The notes beneath the pieces were generated by a model that saw nothing but the letters and a program-made list of their open reading frames with translations, did no database searches and was not told the DNA's origin. Position numbers and translations under genes: made by a program. DNA of 34,243 nt from Desulfuromonas sp. (GTDB taxonomy: Bacteria > Desulfobacterota > Desulfuromonadia > Desulfuromonadales > Geopsychrobacteraceae). This document shows, one piece after another, positions 17,093-24,827 of the stretch (within the stretch, counting starts at the first letter, position 1; every line of letters begins with the position of its first letter). The stretch covers positions 1 to 34,243 of the forward strand of contig PKUC01000102.1 in NCBI GenBank assembly GCA_002868865.1. Direction: 5' to 3'.

Positions 17093-18096
17093 GCACACCA
17101 CAGGTTTCCGTTCTTCTGCCGGTCCGAAACGACGCTACACACCTGCCTGCAGCGATTGCATCGATTCAGCGCCAAACACTGACCGATTGGGAACTGATTG
17201 TCGTCGATGATGGTTCCACCGATGGCACCACACAATGGCTGCAGAGTGCAGCAGAAGCAGACCGGCGACTTAGCATCATCACTCAACCTGCACTGGGACT
17301 GGTTCCTGCACTCAATTCAGGTCTTAAGGCCTGTAACGCTCCTCTTGTGGCGCGGATGGACAGCGACGATATCGCCCACCCACGGCGGCTGTTCACCCAG
17401 CTGAACGCCTTTAAAGAACAGCCAGAGCTGACGTTGTGTGCCAGTGCGGTCCGCCACTTTCCACGCCCGCACATCCAAGGGGGGATGCTGGCCTATGAGA
17501 AGTGGCAGAACCGGCTGATCGGCCACTGCGACATCCAGCGTAATCTTTTCGTCGAATCCCCCTTCGTCCACCCTTCAGTAATGTTCAAAAAACAAGCGGT
17601 TCAAACTGCCGGCGGATATCGTAAAATGCCGTGGGCAGAAGATTACGACCTCTGGATTCGCCTGGCTGTTTCCGGATCCATATTCTACCGTTGCCCCGAA
17701 ACTCTGCTCTACTGGCGCGACCGTCCCGAACGCCTGACCCGTACTGCAGAAAATTGCACGTTGGACGCATTTCGCGCATGCAAGGTTCACTTCCTCAGTC
17801 AATCATATCTATGCAACTGTCAGCAGGTAACCCTGTGGGGAGCAGGACAAGAGGGGAAGCTATGGGCCAGGGCACTGCGCGACGCCGGCATCAACGTGAA
17901 TCGTTGGATCGAGGTCGATCCCAAAAAAATCGGACAACGGATTCACGGTGCCCCGGTGTGCGAACCGGACGATCTGAACACACATCCGGCAAAAACATTG
18001 ATCACCGTCGGTGCCAGAGGAGCACGGCAGCAGATCAGAGACTGGGCTGACCAGCACCGACTCATCGAAGGAGAGCACTACCTGTGCGTCACCTGA
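17089..18096 (+). CDS. Family 2 glycosyltransferase with C-terminal Rossmann-like domain
   Basis: A 335-aa protein. Residues 1-230 are a GT-A fold glycosyltransferase: SVLLPVRND opening, VVDDGSTDGT (nucleotide-binding) and the metal-binding DSDD at 91-94, with the acceptor-side sequence MPWAEDYDLWIRLA. No membrane segment is seen, so it is cytoplasmic. The last 90 residues are a separate module with LWGAGQEGKLWARALRDAG and IHGAPVCEPDDL, resembling the N-terminal nucleotide-binding domain of PglD-like sugar acyltransferases but without the left-handed helix that follows it there. This may bind a sugar nucleotide or a cofactor. The start overlaps the AEC stop. Likely role: cell-surface polysaccharide or glycolipid modification. 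Confidence 0.85.
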   Translation: MSTPQVSVLLPVRNDATHLPAAIASIQRQTLTDWELIVVDDGSTDGTTQWLQSAAEADRRLSIITQPALGLVPALNSGLKACNAPLVARMDSDDIAHPRRLFTQLNAFKEQPELTLCASAVRHFPRPHIQGGMLAYEKWQNRLIGHCDIQRNLFVESPFVHPSVMFKKQAVQTAGGYRKMPWAEDYDLWIRLAVSGSIFYRCPETLLYWRDRPERLTRTAENCTLDAFRACKVHFLSQSYLCNCQQVTLWGAGQEGKLWARALRDAGINVNRWIEVDPKKIGQRIHGAPVCEPDDLNTHPAKTLITVGARGARQQIRDWADQHRLIEGEHYLCVT

Positions 18097-18131
18097 AACC
18101 GAAACTTTTGATCTGAACCTGCGAGATATAA

Positions 18132-18728
18132 ATGAGAGAAGAATACCAACCGTTCGAGATCGGCAACACCTGGCGAATTCTGCCCCCCGACTGCCGCCCT
18201 CCCCTGGACCACCGCACCAACCTCATCATGGACCGCGGCGCTTTCGGATCCGGCGAACACGAAACGACCCGAAGCTGCCTGAAGCTCCTCGAAAACTTGA
18301 AGATAGATCAAGCTCAGGTCCTCGACCTCGGCAGCGGCACCGGCATCCTGTCGATCGCCGCTTTAAAGCAGGGCGCGGCACACGCCACCTGCGTGGACAT
18401 CGAACCGTCTGCGGTTGACGCATGCCGCCGCAACTGTCGCCGCAATAACATAGCAGATGCGACCGTCCACCATATCTGCGGAACTCTCGACAAGGTTTCC
18501 GGCTCCCAATTCGATCTGATCCTCGCCAACATCTACGGCGACATTTTGATCGACGTCGCCAGCAACCTTTGTCATGCGGCAAGACCGGGCAGCACCCTGC
18601 TGTTATCGGGAATTTTATGGGAATACAACTTTGACGTTAGAAACCGCTACGAACAACACGGCTGTACCGTCCTGAAGAACAGACTCCTGGATGAATTCAG
18701 TTCAGTCCTGCTACAGAAGACAGATTAA
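18132..18728 (+). CDS. Class I SAM methyltransferase, PrmA-like catalytic domain only
   Basis: A 198-aa methyltransferase. It resembles the C-terminal catalytic half of ribosomal protein L11 methyltransferase: FGSGEHETTRSCL parallels the PrmA FGTGxHxTT block, VLDLGSGTG (residues 63-71) is the SAM-binding motif I, and LANIYGD parallels the NIL-type motif near the active site. PrmA is about 295 aa, with an N-terminal domain that docks on L11; that domain is missing here, with only about 20 residues before the catalytic core. It may therefore modify a different protein or small molecule. It follows the glycosyltransferase by 35 bases. No second prmA is in the window. Confidence 0.8.
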   Translation: MREEYQPFEIGNTWRILPPDCRPPLDHRTNLIMDRGAFGSGEHETTRSCLKLLENLKIDQAQVLDLGSGTGILSIAALKQGAAHATCVDIEPSAVDACRRNCRRNNIADATVHHICGTLDKVSGSQFDLILANIYGDILIDVASNLCHAARPGSTLLLSGILWEYNFDVRNRYEQHGCTVLKNRLLDEFSSVLLQKTD

Positions 18729-18760
18729 AAACGGGACGTGCAGACCCTGCACATCCCGTC
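18725..18760 (-). terminator. Rho-independent terminator of the outer-membrane protein gene
   Basis: A 13-position stem, ACGGGATGTGCAG with CTGCACGTCCCGT on the minus strand, with one G-U, followed by TTTTT. The wobble and the T-run both point to the minus strand, though it also lies at the end of the plus-strand methyltransferase gene. Confidence 0.8.
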
Positions 18761-18787
18761 AAATCCAGTGATAATGTCAGTAACAAA

Positions 18788-19531
18788 TTAGAACCGGACC
18801 AGTGCACCAGCGAAGGGCCCGGAGAATTCAACATCAAGGACCAGATCGGCCTCATCGACGGATAGATCAAAGATCCGGTAGCCAGCGTAAATGCCCACCA
18901 GCGGTAACGGAGAAATCTCAACCTGCGCTTCGGCGTCAAGAAAGCTGTTACCGTCATACTCCAGGTAGCCGATCCGCCCTACGAGTCCGATAAAATCGGC
19001 CAGAGCCACGCGGGTGCGGACCCCAACAGTCGGGATCGGCGCAGTACCGGACACCACCTCTTTTGGCAAAACTAATGAATCAAGACTGGCCTCGCCATCA
19101 AAGACTTTGACAGCAAGCTCCAGTCCGAGCTGCAAACGGGCCGGGATATCATCCAAATTGAGCAGATAATAAGTAAAGCCGATATCGTAAATATCGGCTG
19201 AAACCTCGCCCTTGACAGCCCCGGTAAAATTCTTTCCATTAAAATCATACGTTCCGGTTCCGGTCCCGCTGAAGTCAAGCGGTGTATACCCTAAAGAGAG
19301 GCGTCCATTACCAAACTGCAGCGCTACCTCAGCGGTCATGTCCTTGCTGTCATCGAAATTGAGATCGTCCTCCATGTCGATGGCGGTACCGACACCGGCC
19401 GTTTCACCCGCAAAGGTTCCACTGGGAGAAAGCATCTGGTATCCCAGTTTAACAGATACCATCTCGTCGGCCACGGCCGGGCTGCCAACAGCGAAAAGCA
19501 GACAAACGAACAGCAGACAGATTTTCTTCAT
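18788..19531 (-). CDS. Outer-membrane beta-barrel protein
   Basis: A 247-aa exported protein with a signal peptide (about 1-21, ending AVA) and alternating-residue strands separated by short turns, ending in AGALVRF. The C-terminal Phe is the signal read by the BAM machinery. Many Gly/Asp/Thr turns and paired aromatic residues fit an eight- to ten-stranded barrel. There is no obvious OmpA-like peptidoglycan domain and no lipobox. I cannot assign a specific family or ligand. RBS CTGGAG lies 8 bases before the ATG. It is a single-gene unit between terminators on both sides. Confidence 0.8.
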   Translation of the reverse strand: MKKICLLFVCLLFAVGSPAVADEMVSVKLGYQMLSPSGTFAGETAGVGTAIDMEDDLNFDDSKDMTAEVALQFGNGRLSLGYTPLDFSGTGTGTYDFNGKNFTGAVKGEVSADIYDIGFTYYLLNLDDIPARLQLGLELAVKVFDGEASLDSLVLPKEVVSGTAPIPTVGVRTRVALADFIGLVGRIGYLEYDGNSFLDAEAQVEISPLPLVGIYAGYRIFDLSVDEADLVLDVEFSGPFAGALVRF

Positions 19532-19592
19532 CGAATCATCTCCAGGGGTCAGTAGGACCTCATATCACTAAGTGCGGTCCTGTTTCGACGAT

Positions 19593-19630
19593 AAAAAAAG
19601 AGGGATGATCACAGACGATCATCCCTCTTT
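19593..19630 (-). terminator. Rho-independent terminator of the fumarate reductase/succinate dehydrogenase operon
   Basis: AGAGGGATGATC (19599-19610) pairs with GATCATCCCTCT over twelve bases with a 6-base loop, followed on the minus strand by a run of seven T residues. Confidence 0.9.
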
Positions 19631-19657
19631 GACTTACAACAGAATAGACATCGACAA

Positions 19658-20395
19658 TTATGCCATCGATTTCATGTACTCACGGTTCAGCTTGGCAATA
19701 AACTTAACGCTGATCCCTTTAGGACAGGCTTCCTGACACTCATAGTGATTGGTACAGTTGCCGAAACCTTCATTCTGCATCGCGTCGGTCATCTCTTTAA
19801 CGCGTGCTTTAGCTTCGCCTTTGCCCTGCGGAAGAACCGCTAGCTGGGAGACCTTTGCACTTGTGTAGAGCATTGCCGAACTGTTAGGGCAAGATGCAAC
19901 ACAAGCACCACAACCGATACATTCAGCAGCATCCATTGCGTAATCAGCAACCGGCTTAGGAATCAGCAGAGCATTACCATCAGCAACACCACCGGTATGA
20001 CAGGAGGTGTAACCGCCGGCCTGCATAACCATTTCCAGCGCTGTCCGGTCTACGATCAGGTCTTTGTGAATCGGGAACGCACGTGCGCGCCACGGCTCGA
20101 TGAACAGCTCATCGCCGTCATTGAATTCACGCATATGCAGCTGGCAGACAGTGGTACGCTCTTGACCGCCGTGAGGCTTGCCATTGATGACCTGGGAACA
20201 CATTCCACAGATTCCTTCGCGGCAGTCGTGATCAAACGCAATCGGATCTTTGCCCGACTTGATCAACTCCTCGTTGACATCATCCAGCATTTCGAGAAAG
20301 GACTGATCCTCACTCACTCCTTTAGCCGGATATGTTTCCAGCTTTCCCTTATCTTGTGGCCCCTTCTGGCGCCATACGTGCAATGTCAGGTTCAT
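19658..20395 (-). CDS. frdB: Fumarate reductase/succinate dehydrogenase iron-sulfur subunit
   Basis: A 245-aa electron-transfer subunit. The N-terminal plant-ferredoxin-like domain binds [2Fe-2S] through [10 protein letters not shown] and a later Cys (VCQLHM); the C-terminal domain carries [12 protein letters not shown] and [15 protein letters not shown] for the [4Fe-4S] and [3Fe-4S] clusters. It passes electrons between the flavin of FrdA and the hemes of FrdC. The start overlaps the FrdA stop by one base (TAATG). In Geobacter relatives one FrdCAB complex serves as both fumarate reductase and succinate dehydrogenase; direction cannot be read from the sequence. The gene could equally be named sdhB. 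Confidence 0.96.
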   Translation of the reverse strand: MNLTLHVWRQKGPQDKGKLETYPAKGVSEDQSFLEMLDDVNEELIKSGKDPIAFDHDCREGICGMCSQVINGKPHGGQERTTVCQLHMREFNDGDELFIEPWRARAFPIHKDLIVDRTALEMVMQAGGYTSCHTGGVADGNALLIPKPVADYAMDAAECIGCGACVASCPNSSAMLYTSAKVSQLAVLPQGKGEAKARVKEMTDAMQNEGFGNCTNHYECQEACPKGISVKFIAKLNREYMKSMA

Positions 20396-22311
20396 TATTT
20401 ATAACTCCTCACAGCAAGTTTGACGTTTTCGAATTTCAGGGGCTCTTTGTGCAGTTCAGGCTCTTTGCCTACGCCCTTGAATTCCCAGGCTCCGACATAA
20501 GCGAAATTCTCGTCATCACGCATCGCTTCGCCATCATCGGTCTGGTGCTCAGTCCGGAAGTGGCCACCGCAGGATTCCTCGCGGTGCAAGGCGTCCTTGG
20601 CGAAGACCTCGGCAAACTCGAGGAAATCTGCCAGACGGCCGGCGTTTTCGAGCTGCTGGTTAAGCTCACCCGCTTCGCCGGTAACGTTGCAGTTGTTCCA
20701 GAACTCGTCACGGATCTCAGGGATTCGCTTGAGAGCGTTCTTGAGGCTGGCGTCGCTGCGGGCCATACCAACGTCTTCCCACATGACCGAACCGAGCTCG
20801 CGGTGCAGCTCGCTGACGGTCTTCTTGCCGTTGATGTTGAGCATCTTGTTAACAGAAGCATCAACCTCTTCGATCGACTTTTTGAACTCAGCATGATCTT
20901 CTTTGACGGTTCCCGGTGTAATCCCGGCCAGGTAGTTGGCAATGGTGTTGGGGATAACGAAGTAACCATCGGCCAAGCCCTGCATCAGCGCCGAAGCACC
21001 GAGGCGGTTGGCGCCGTGAACCGAGAAGTTGGCCTCACCGAGGACAAACAGACCCGGAACGTTGCTCATGCAGTTGTAATCGACCCACAGACCACCCATG
21101 GAGTAGTGCGGAGCGGGGTAGATACGCATCGGACGCTTGTAGGCATCCTCAGCAGTGATCTTTTCGTACATTTCGAACAGGTTGCCGTAGCGCTCGCGGA
21201 TGGTGTCTTCACCGACGCGATCGATCGAGGTCTGGTAATCGAGGTAGACACCACGCTTACCAGGTCCGACACCACGCTCGTCATCACACTGCTCTTTAGC
21301 AGCACGAGACGCGATATCCCGCGGAGCCAGGTTACCAAAGGAGGGGTACTTCCGCTCCAGATAGTAATCGCGATCCTCTTCCGGAATATCCGCAGGGGCC
21401 TTGTCGCAATCAGCTTTCTTCTTGGGTACCCAGCAACGACCGTCGTTCCGCAGGGATTCGGACATCAGAGTCAGCTTAGACTGCTTGTCGCCGTGCTGCG
21501 GAATACAGGTCGGGTGGATCTGGGTGTAGCAGGGGTTCGCGAAGAAAGCACCTTTTTTAGCTGCTTTCCATGCCGCGGTAACGCTACAACCCATAGCGTT
21601 GGTCGACAGGTAGAAGACGTTGACATAACCACCAGTCGCCAAGACAACGGCATCACCCCAGTGGGACTCGAGTTGACCGGTGATCAGGTTCCGAACGGTG
21701 ATACCCTTGGCAACCCCATCAACAACAACCAGATCAACCATTTCGGTGCGTGGGTGCAGTTTAACGGTACCAGCTTTGACCTGACGGGTCAGGGCCGAGT
21801 AAGCACCGAGCAGCAACTGCTGACCGGTCTGACCACGGGCGTAGAACGTCCGGGAAACCTGTGCGCCACCGAAAGAGCGGTTATCAAGATAACCTGCGTA
21901 GTCGCGGGCGAAGGGAACGCCTTGGGCGACGCACTGGTCGATGATGTTATTCGAGACCTGCGCCAGACGCCAGACGTCGGCTTCACGGGCGCGGAAGTCG
22001 CCGCCTTTGATGGTGTCGTAGAACAGGCGATAGATGGAGTCACCGTCGTTCGGGTAGTTTTTGGCCGCGTTGATACCACCCTGTGCTGCGATGGAGTGTG
22101 CACGGCGGGCACTGTCCTGATAGCAGAACGCTTCGACATTGTAGCCGAGCTCGCCGAGGGAAGCTGCACCGGCGCCACCGGCAAGACCGGTACCAACCAT
22201 CAGAATTTTGAATTTACGTTTATTGGCAGGGTTGACCAACTTCATATCGAAGCGGTGCTTGTCCCATGTTTTTTCAATAGGTCCAGTGGGTGTTTTTCCG
22301 TCAAGAATCAC
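20395..22311 (-). CDS. frdA: Fumarate reductase/succinate dehydrogenase flavoprotein subunit
   Basis: A 638-aa catalytic subunit that interconverts fumarate and succinate. The FAD-binding motif [11 protein letters not shown] is followed by [17 protein letters not shown], in which the His is the covalent 8-alpha-FAD attachment site. The capping-domain and active-site Arg/His residues of the family appear in [11 protein letters not shown] and [11 protein letters not shown]. The length and a 25-residue N-terminal extension match the B-type (Wolinella/Bacteroides/Geobacter) enzymes, not E. coli SdhA. Lies 10 bases after frdC and overlaps frdB. Also nameable sdhA. Confidence 0.97.
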   Translation of the reverse strand: MILDGKTPTGPIEKTWDKHRFDMKLVNPANKRKFKILMVGTGLAGGAGAASLGELGYNVEAFCYQDSARRAHSIAAQGGINAAKNYPNDGDSIYRLFYDTIKGGDFRAREADVWRLAQVSNNIIDQCVAQGVPFARDYAGYLDNRSFGGAQVSRTFYARGQTGQQLLLGAYSALTRQVKAGTVKLHPRTEMVDLVVVDGVAKGITVRNLITGQLESHWGDAVVLATGGYVNVFYLSTNAMGCSVTAAWKAAKKGAFFANPCYTQIHPTCIPQHGDKQSKLTLMSESLRNDGRCWVPKKKADCDKAPADIPEEDRDYYLERKYPSFGNLAPRDIASRAAKEQCDDERGVGPGKRGVYLDYQTSIDRVGEDTIRERYGNLFEMYEKITAEDAYKRPMRIYPAPHYSMGGLWVDYNCMSNVPGLFVLGEANFSVHGANRLGASALMQGLADGYFVIPNTIANYLAGITPGTVKEDHAEFKKSIEEVDASVNKMLNINGKKTVSELHRELGSVMWEDVGMARSDASLKNALKRIPEIRDEFWNNCNVTGEAGELNQQLENAGRLADFLEFAEVFAKDALHREESCGGHFRTEHQTDDGEAMRDDENFAYVGAWEFKGVGKEPELHKEPLKFENVKLAVRSYK

Positions 22312-22321
22312 AATAAACCCC

Positions 22322-22996
22322 CTATTTCACAAAGCGAACGAGGATAAGGAACGGAATAGCGATGTACGCCAGTCCAAAAACAACAGCAACCAGGCGCCCG
22401 ATCAGAACAACTTTGTCCTGACTTTCACCATTGTTCCAACCCAGGGTCTGAACCCAGCTGGAAAGACCGTGGCTCAGGTGCAGGAACAGAGCACACATGG
22501 CGACGATGTAGACAAGGGCGATAAAGACCTTCTGGAAGCTCATGACCACCATCGAGAACACGTCAAGACGCATAGCGGCATCGAGAGGCAACTGATGCGC
22601 TGAGATCTCAGGATTGGTAATCTGCACGGTGAAGTGCAAGAGGTGGTAGATCAAGAACGCGAGCAGAACGAGACCGGTGTAGAGCATCGACTCGGCGGCA
22701 AAAGTCGTCTTAAGCTTTTGCTTGATCGCATAGCTTTCGGGGTTCGCCCGGCGATTTTCCATCGACAGCTGGATGCCGAAACCGATATGAACGGCAAACA
22801 GGCCCAGCATCGCCAGACGGAAAACCCAGACCAACGGTCCGAGACTATGCAACTTCTCTGCATAGATGTTGATGGCATCGGCACCTGCGAATACCGACAG
22901 GTTACCCATCAGATGAACAGTAATGAACCCGACCAGCATGAGGCCGGACACTGCCATCAGAAGCTTTCTTCCCACAGTGCTTGTAATCAAATGCAT
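22322..22996 (-). CDS. frdC: Fumarate reductase/succinate dehydrogenase cytochrome b subunit
   Basis: A 224-aa membrane anchor with five helices, the single-polypeptide di-heme type (B-type complexes). Conserved His residues that can ligate the two hemes lie in [28 protein letters not shown] and [10 protein letters not shown]. It exchanges electrons with menaquinone. GAGGG lies nine bases before the ATG. The first gene of C-A-B, with a 5' leader of up to about 280 bases. Also nameable sdhC. Confidence 0.95.
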   Translation of the reverse strand: MHLITSTVGRKLLMAVSGLMLVGFITVHLMGNLSVFAGADAINIYAEKLHSLGPLVWVFRLAMLGLFAVHIGFGIQLSMENRRANPESYAIKQKLKTTFAAESMLYTGLVLLAFLIYHLLHFTVQITNPEISAHQLPLDAAMRLDVFSMVVMSFQKVFIALVYIVAMCALFLHLSHGLSSWVQTLGWNNGESQDKVVLIGRLVAVVFGLAYIAIPFLILVRFVK

Positions 22997-23094
22997 AATT
23001 CATATCCCTCAGAATGTGAACTGATTGGAAGCCAGAGGGCCAATCCCGCTGACGTCAATCCTGCGTGGCTGCTAGGGCGACTCAGACCCCGCAC
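22987..23094 (-). CDS. Possible 35-aa leader ORF overlapping the frdC start
   Basis: A GTG at 23092-23094 stands 5 bases after a perfect TAAGGAGG on the minus strand. The frame runs 35 codons and ends with a TGA at 22987-22989, inside the first codons of frdC (10-base overlap). The product is Ser/Gly/Leu-rich, without a recognisable domain and without clear coding bias. The ribosome-binding sequence is stronger than that of frdC, which makes translational coupling or leader-peptide control conceivable. Could be fortuitous. Confidence 0.3.
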   Translation of the reverse strand: MRGLSRPSSHAGLTSAGLALWLPISSHSEGYELCI

Positions 23095-23170
23095 GCAATC
23101 CTCCTTAAAGCGAGCCTGCTATCCTGTGGTGTTACTGTTCCTGTCTGACCTCCTTCGTAGTAAAGAGTGA
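22997..23170 (-). promoter_or_regulatory. Structured 5' leader of frdCAB
   Basis: This stretch and the bases up to about 23375 hold no clear gene. On the minus strand it contains a TGCGTG/CACGCA stem (around 23072-23097), a GATTGG/CCAATC hairpin (around 23023-23046) with loop CCCTCTGGCTT, the palindrome TGACGTCA (23050-23057), and eight GGA triplets, two of them in AAGGAGG sequences (23148-23155 and 23100-23107). Upstream, between 23170 and 23340, is AT-rich sequence with a CCTAAA/TTTAGG hairpin and TATACA/TATAAA-like -10 candidates. No riboswitch class I know matches. GGA-rich leaders are typical CsrA/RsmA targets, which is one inference. Confidence 0.45.
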
Positions 23171-23375
23171 AACATACAAAAGCTTTATCCCTAAAACGGC
23201 TTTAGGATCTGTAGAAAAACACAACGCCCTACAGGCCAAGCCATGGGTTTATAACCGCATACTGTATACTAAAAATCAGACCAAATGAAAACAAAAAAAG
23301 CTATCGGAACACTGTTTTCATCCCGCAAAAAAGTCTTAAAAACAGCGCGACAGGGACGTATCGGAAGCAGGGGAA

Positions 23376-24755
23376 TTACCCCCCACCAAGCCGAGTAAAA
23401 TCGTCAATAAACAGTGGTTGTTCGTTGGGGTTTTCCAGGGCGACATCCCCTCGACAGACCACATCGCCCCCGAAGACAATATCCCCCTTCACCGCCAGTC
23501 GGTCACACGCCAACAGCGACGGCACCCCATGGGGAAAGCGGGCTTCAAAACCATCTATGAGGCGGTAATAACGCCCGTCCAGATCGATTCCAGGAGCAGG
23601 TGTGAGACGTTTCGGGTTAGGGACAACGCAGAAGTCATCATTGAGCAGAAACAGATCAGAACGCACCGCTAGCAGGTCGTTGGTGGTCTTGACTGGAGCA
23701 AAACGGCTGCGCGGCACCCGAATCGCTACGGCACCTTGGATGACACCGATCGCGGAGCCCATCGCTGTCTCAACCTGAATGACGGCATCCGAGTGCGGAT
23801 CGCGTGGATCGACGGTTTTGCGATTGTAGATCGGCGCAAGGCCCAACACACCGTGGTTTTTATCGAGAATATCCTTAAGCTGCCGCAGGTCGATCCACAG
23901 GCTGTTGGTATTAAAAAAACGATGGCGGGTAATATCCTGAAAACAGGCCTCGTCTTCGTCGGCACACTGCGCCACCTCCCGCAGCAACAGTTGCCCCTCG
24001 GCGGTGCGGGCCAGGTGCCCTCCTTTACGGTCGGCGTCGGTCCGATCGGCCACCTCCATCAGAAACGGTGCGCCGCTTTCGACAAAATAGCCAAGGATCG
24101 CTTCATCCATCACCGCGCCGAGATTATCGGCATTGGATACGAACGCATATCGGCACCCTTCGTCCAGCAACGTATCGAGCAAGCCGCTGGTCAACAGGGC
24201 CGGGTAGATATCTCCATGACCGGGAGGGTTCCATTCCAAAGCCGGGTGCTCCTCACAGCATGCCGGAACAAAACCGTCCACGCAGATTTTCGGGACCTTA
24301 TGCTGCAAAAAATCAAGGGGGATCGAGCCTTCAAGCTCAGGATAAGGCTCCAACGCTGCAAGGGAGTCCTGCTGGGTACTGAAACTGTTCATCAGCACCA
24401 GCGGAATCTTCGCACTGATCGCCTGACGAGCGATAATGTCGAGAAACGACAACCCCTGCTTAACCGGCAACAGAGATTTGGCCTTGTCGAGCCCCATCCC
24501 TGTCCCTAACCCGCCGTTGAGCTTTATCAGTACGGATTGCGACAGCAGTTCCCGACCCTTCTCCCTAAGATCAACTCCGAAGGTCTCTGCGTCGGGAAGT
24601 GACTGGACCGGGCGAATGTCCTGTTCGCGGATCAGACCTGTTTCACCCTGCAGCAATTGCGCGAAAGAATGGGCAAAACTCCGGATCACAACATCGGGGA
24701 GACCTTCATCGGTCATCTTTTGAGCAAAGGGGGCAAATCGGGCATCAATCGACAT
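23376..24755 (-). CDS. UTP-glucose-1-phosphate uridylyltransferase, UDPGP (eukaryote-like) family
   Basis: A 459-aa nucleotidyltransferase making UDP-sugars from UTP and a sugar 1-phosphate. It has the PF01704 active-site sequence KLNGGLGTGMGLDKAKSLLPV in pieces (LNGGLGTGMG, KSLLPV), the uridine-binding NPPGHGD, and FVSNADNLGAVMD with the metal/UTP-contacting Asp. This is the family of eukaryotic UDP-glucose pyrophosphorylase, not the GalU family usual in bacteria, although it is known from several bacterial groups. A C-terminal left-handed helix region is recognisable (VKGDIVFGGDVVCRGDVAL). I start at ATG 24755 with GGAGGT six bases away; the frame runs 13 codons further. It could accept a different sugar phosphate. 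Confidence 0.88.
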   Translation of the reverse strand: MSIDARFAPFAQKMTDEGLPDVVIRSFAHSFAQLLQGETGLIREQDIRPVQSLPDAETFGVDLREKGRELLSQSVLIKLNGGLGTGMGLDKAKSLLPVKQGLSFLDIIARQAISAKIPLVLMNSFSTQQDSLAALEPYPELEGSIPLDFLQHKVPKICVDGFVPACCEEHPALEWNPPGHGDIYPALLTSGLLDTLLDEGCRYAFVSNADNLGAVMDEAILGYFVESGAPFLMEVADRTDADRKGGHLARTAEGQLLLREVAQCADEDEACFQDITRHRFFNTNSLWIDLRQLKDILDKNHGVLGLAPIYNRKTVDPRDPHSDAVIQVETAMGSAIGVIQGAVAIRVPRSRFAPVKTTNDLLAVRSDLFLLNDDFCVVPNPKRLTPAPGIDLDGRYYRLIDGFEARFPHGVPSLLACDRLAVKGDIVFGGDVVCRGDVALENPNEQPLFIDDFTRLGGG

Positions 24756-24778
24756 CGGCGCACCTCCGGAGCGGGCAA

Positions 24779-24811
24779 TAAAAAACCGGAGCACAAAAAA
24801 GCACTCCGGTT
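24779..24811 (-). terminator. Rho-independent terminator of valS
   Basis: ACCGGAG pairs with CTCCGGT (24785-24791 with 24804-24810) around a 12-base loop, followed on the minus strand by TTTTT. Confidence 0.8.
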
Positions 24812-24827
24812 GTGAATTATCTCAGGG

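Noticed and set aside
20332-22347. A 671-codon plus-strand ORF opposite frdA
   Set aside because: Shadow of a complete, well-conserved flavoprotein gene; no ribosome-binding sequence and no family resemblance.
22997-23375. GEMM-type (c-di-GMP) riboswitch upstream of frdC
   Set aside because: Such riboswitches are common in this group, but the conserved core sequences of the class are not found here.
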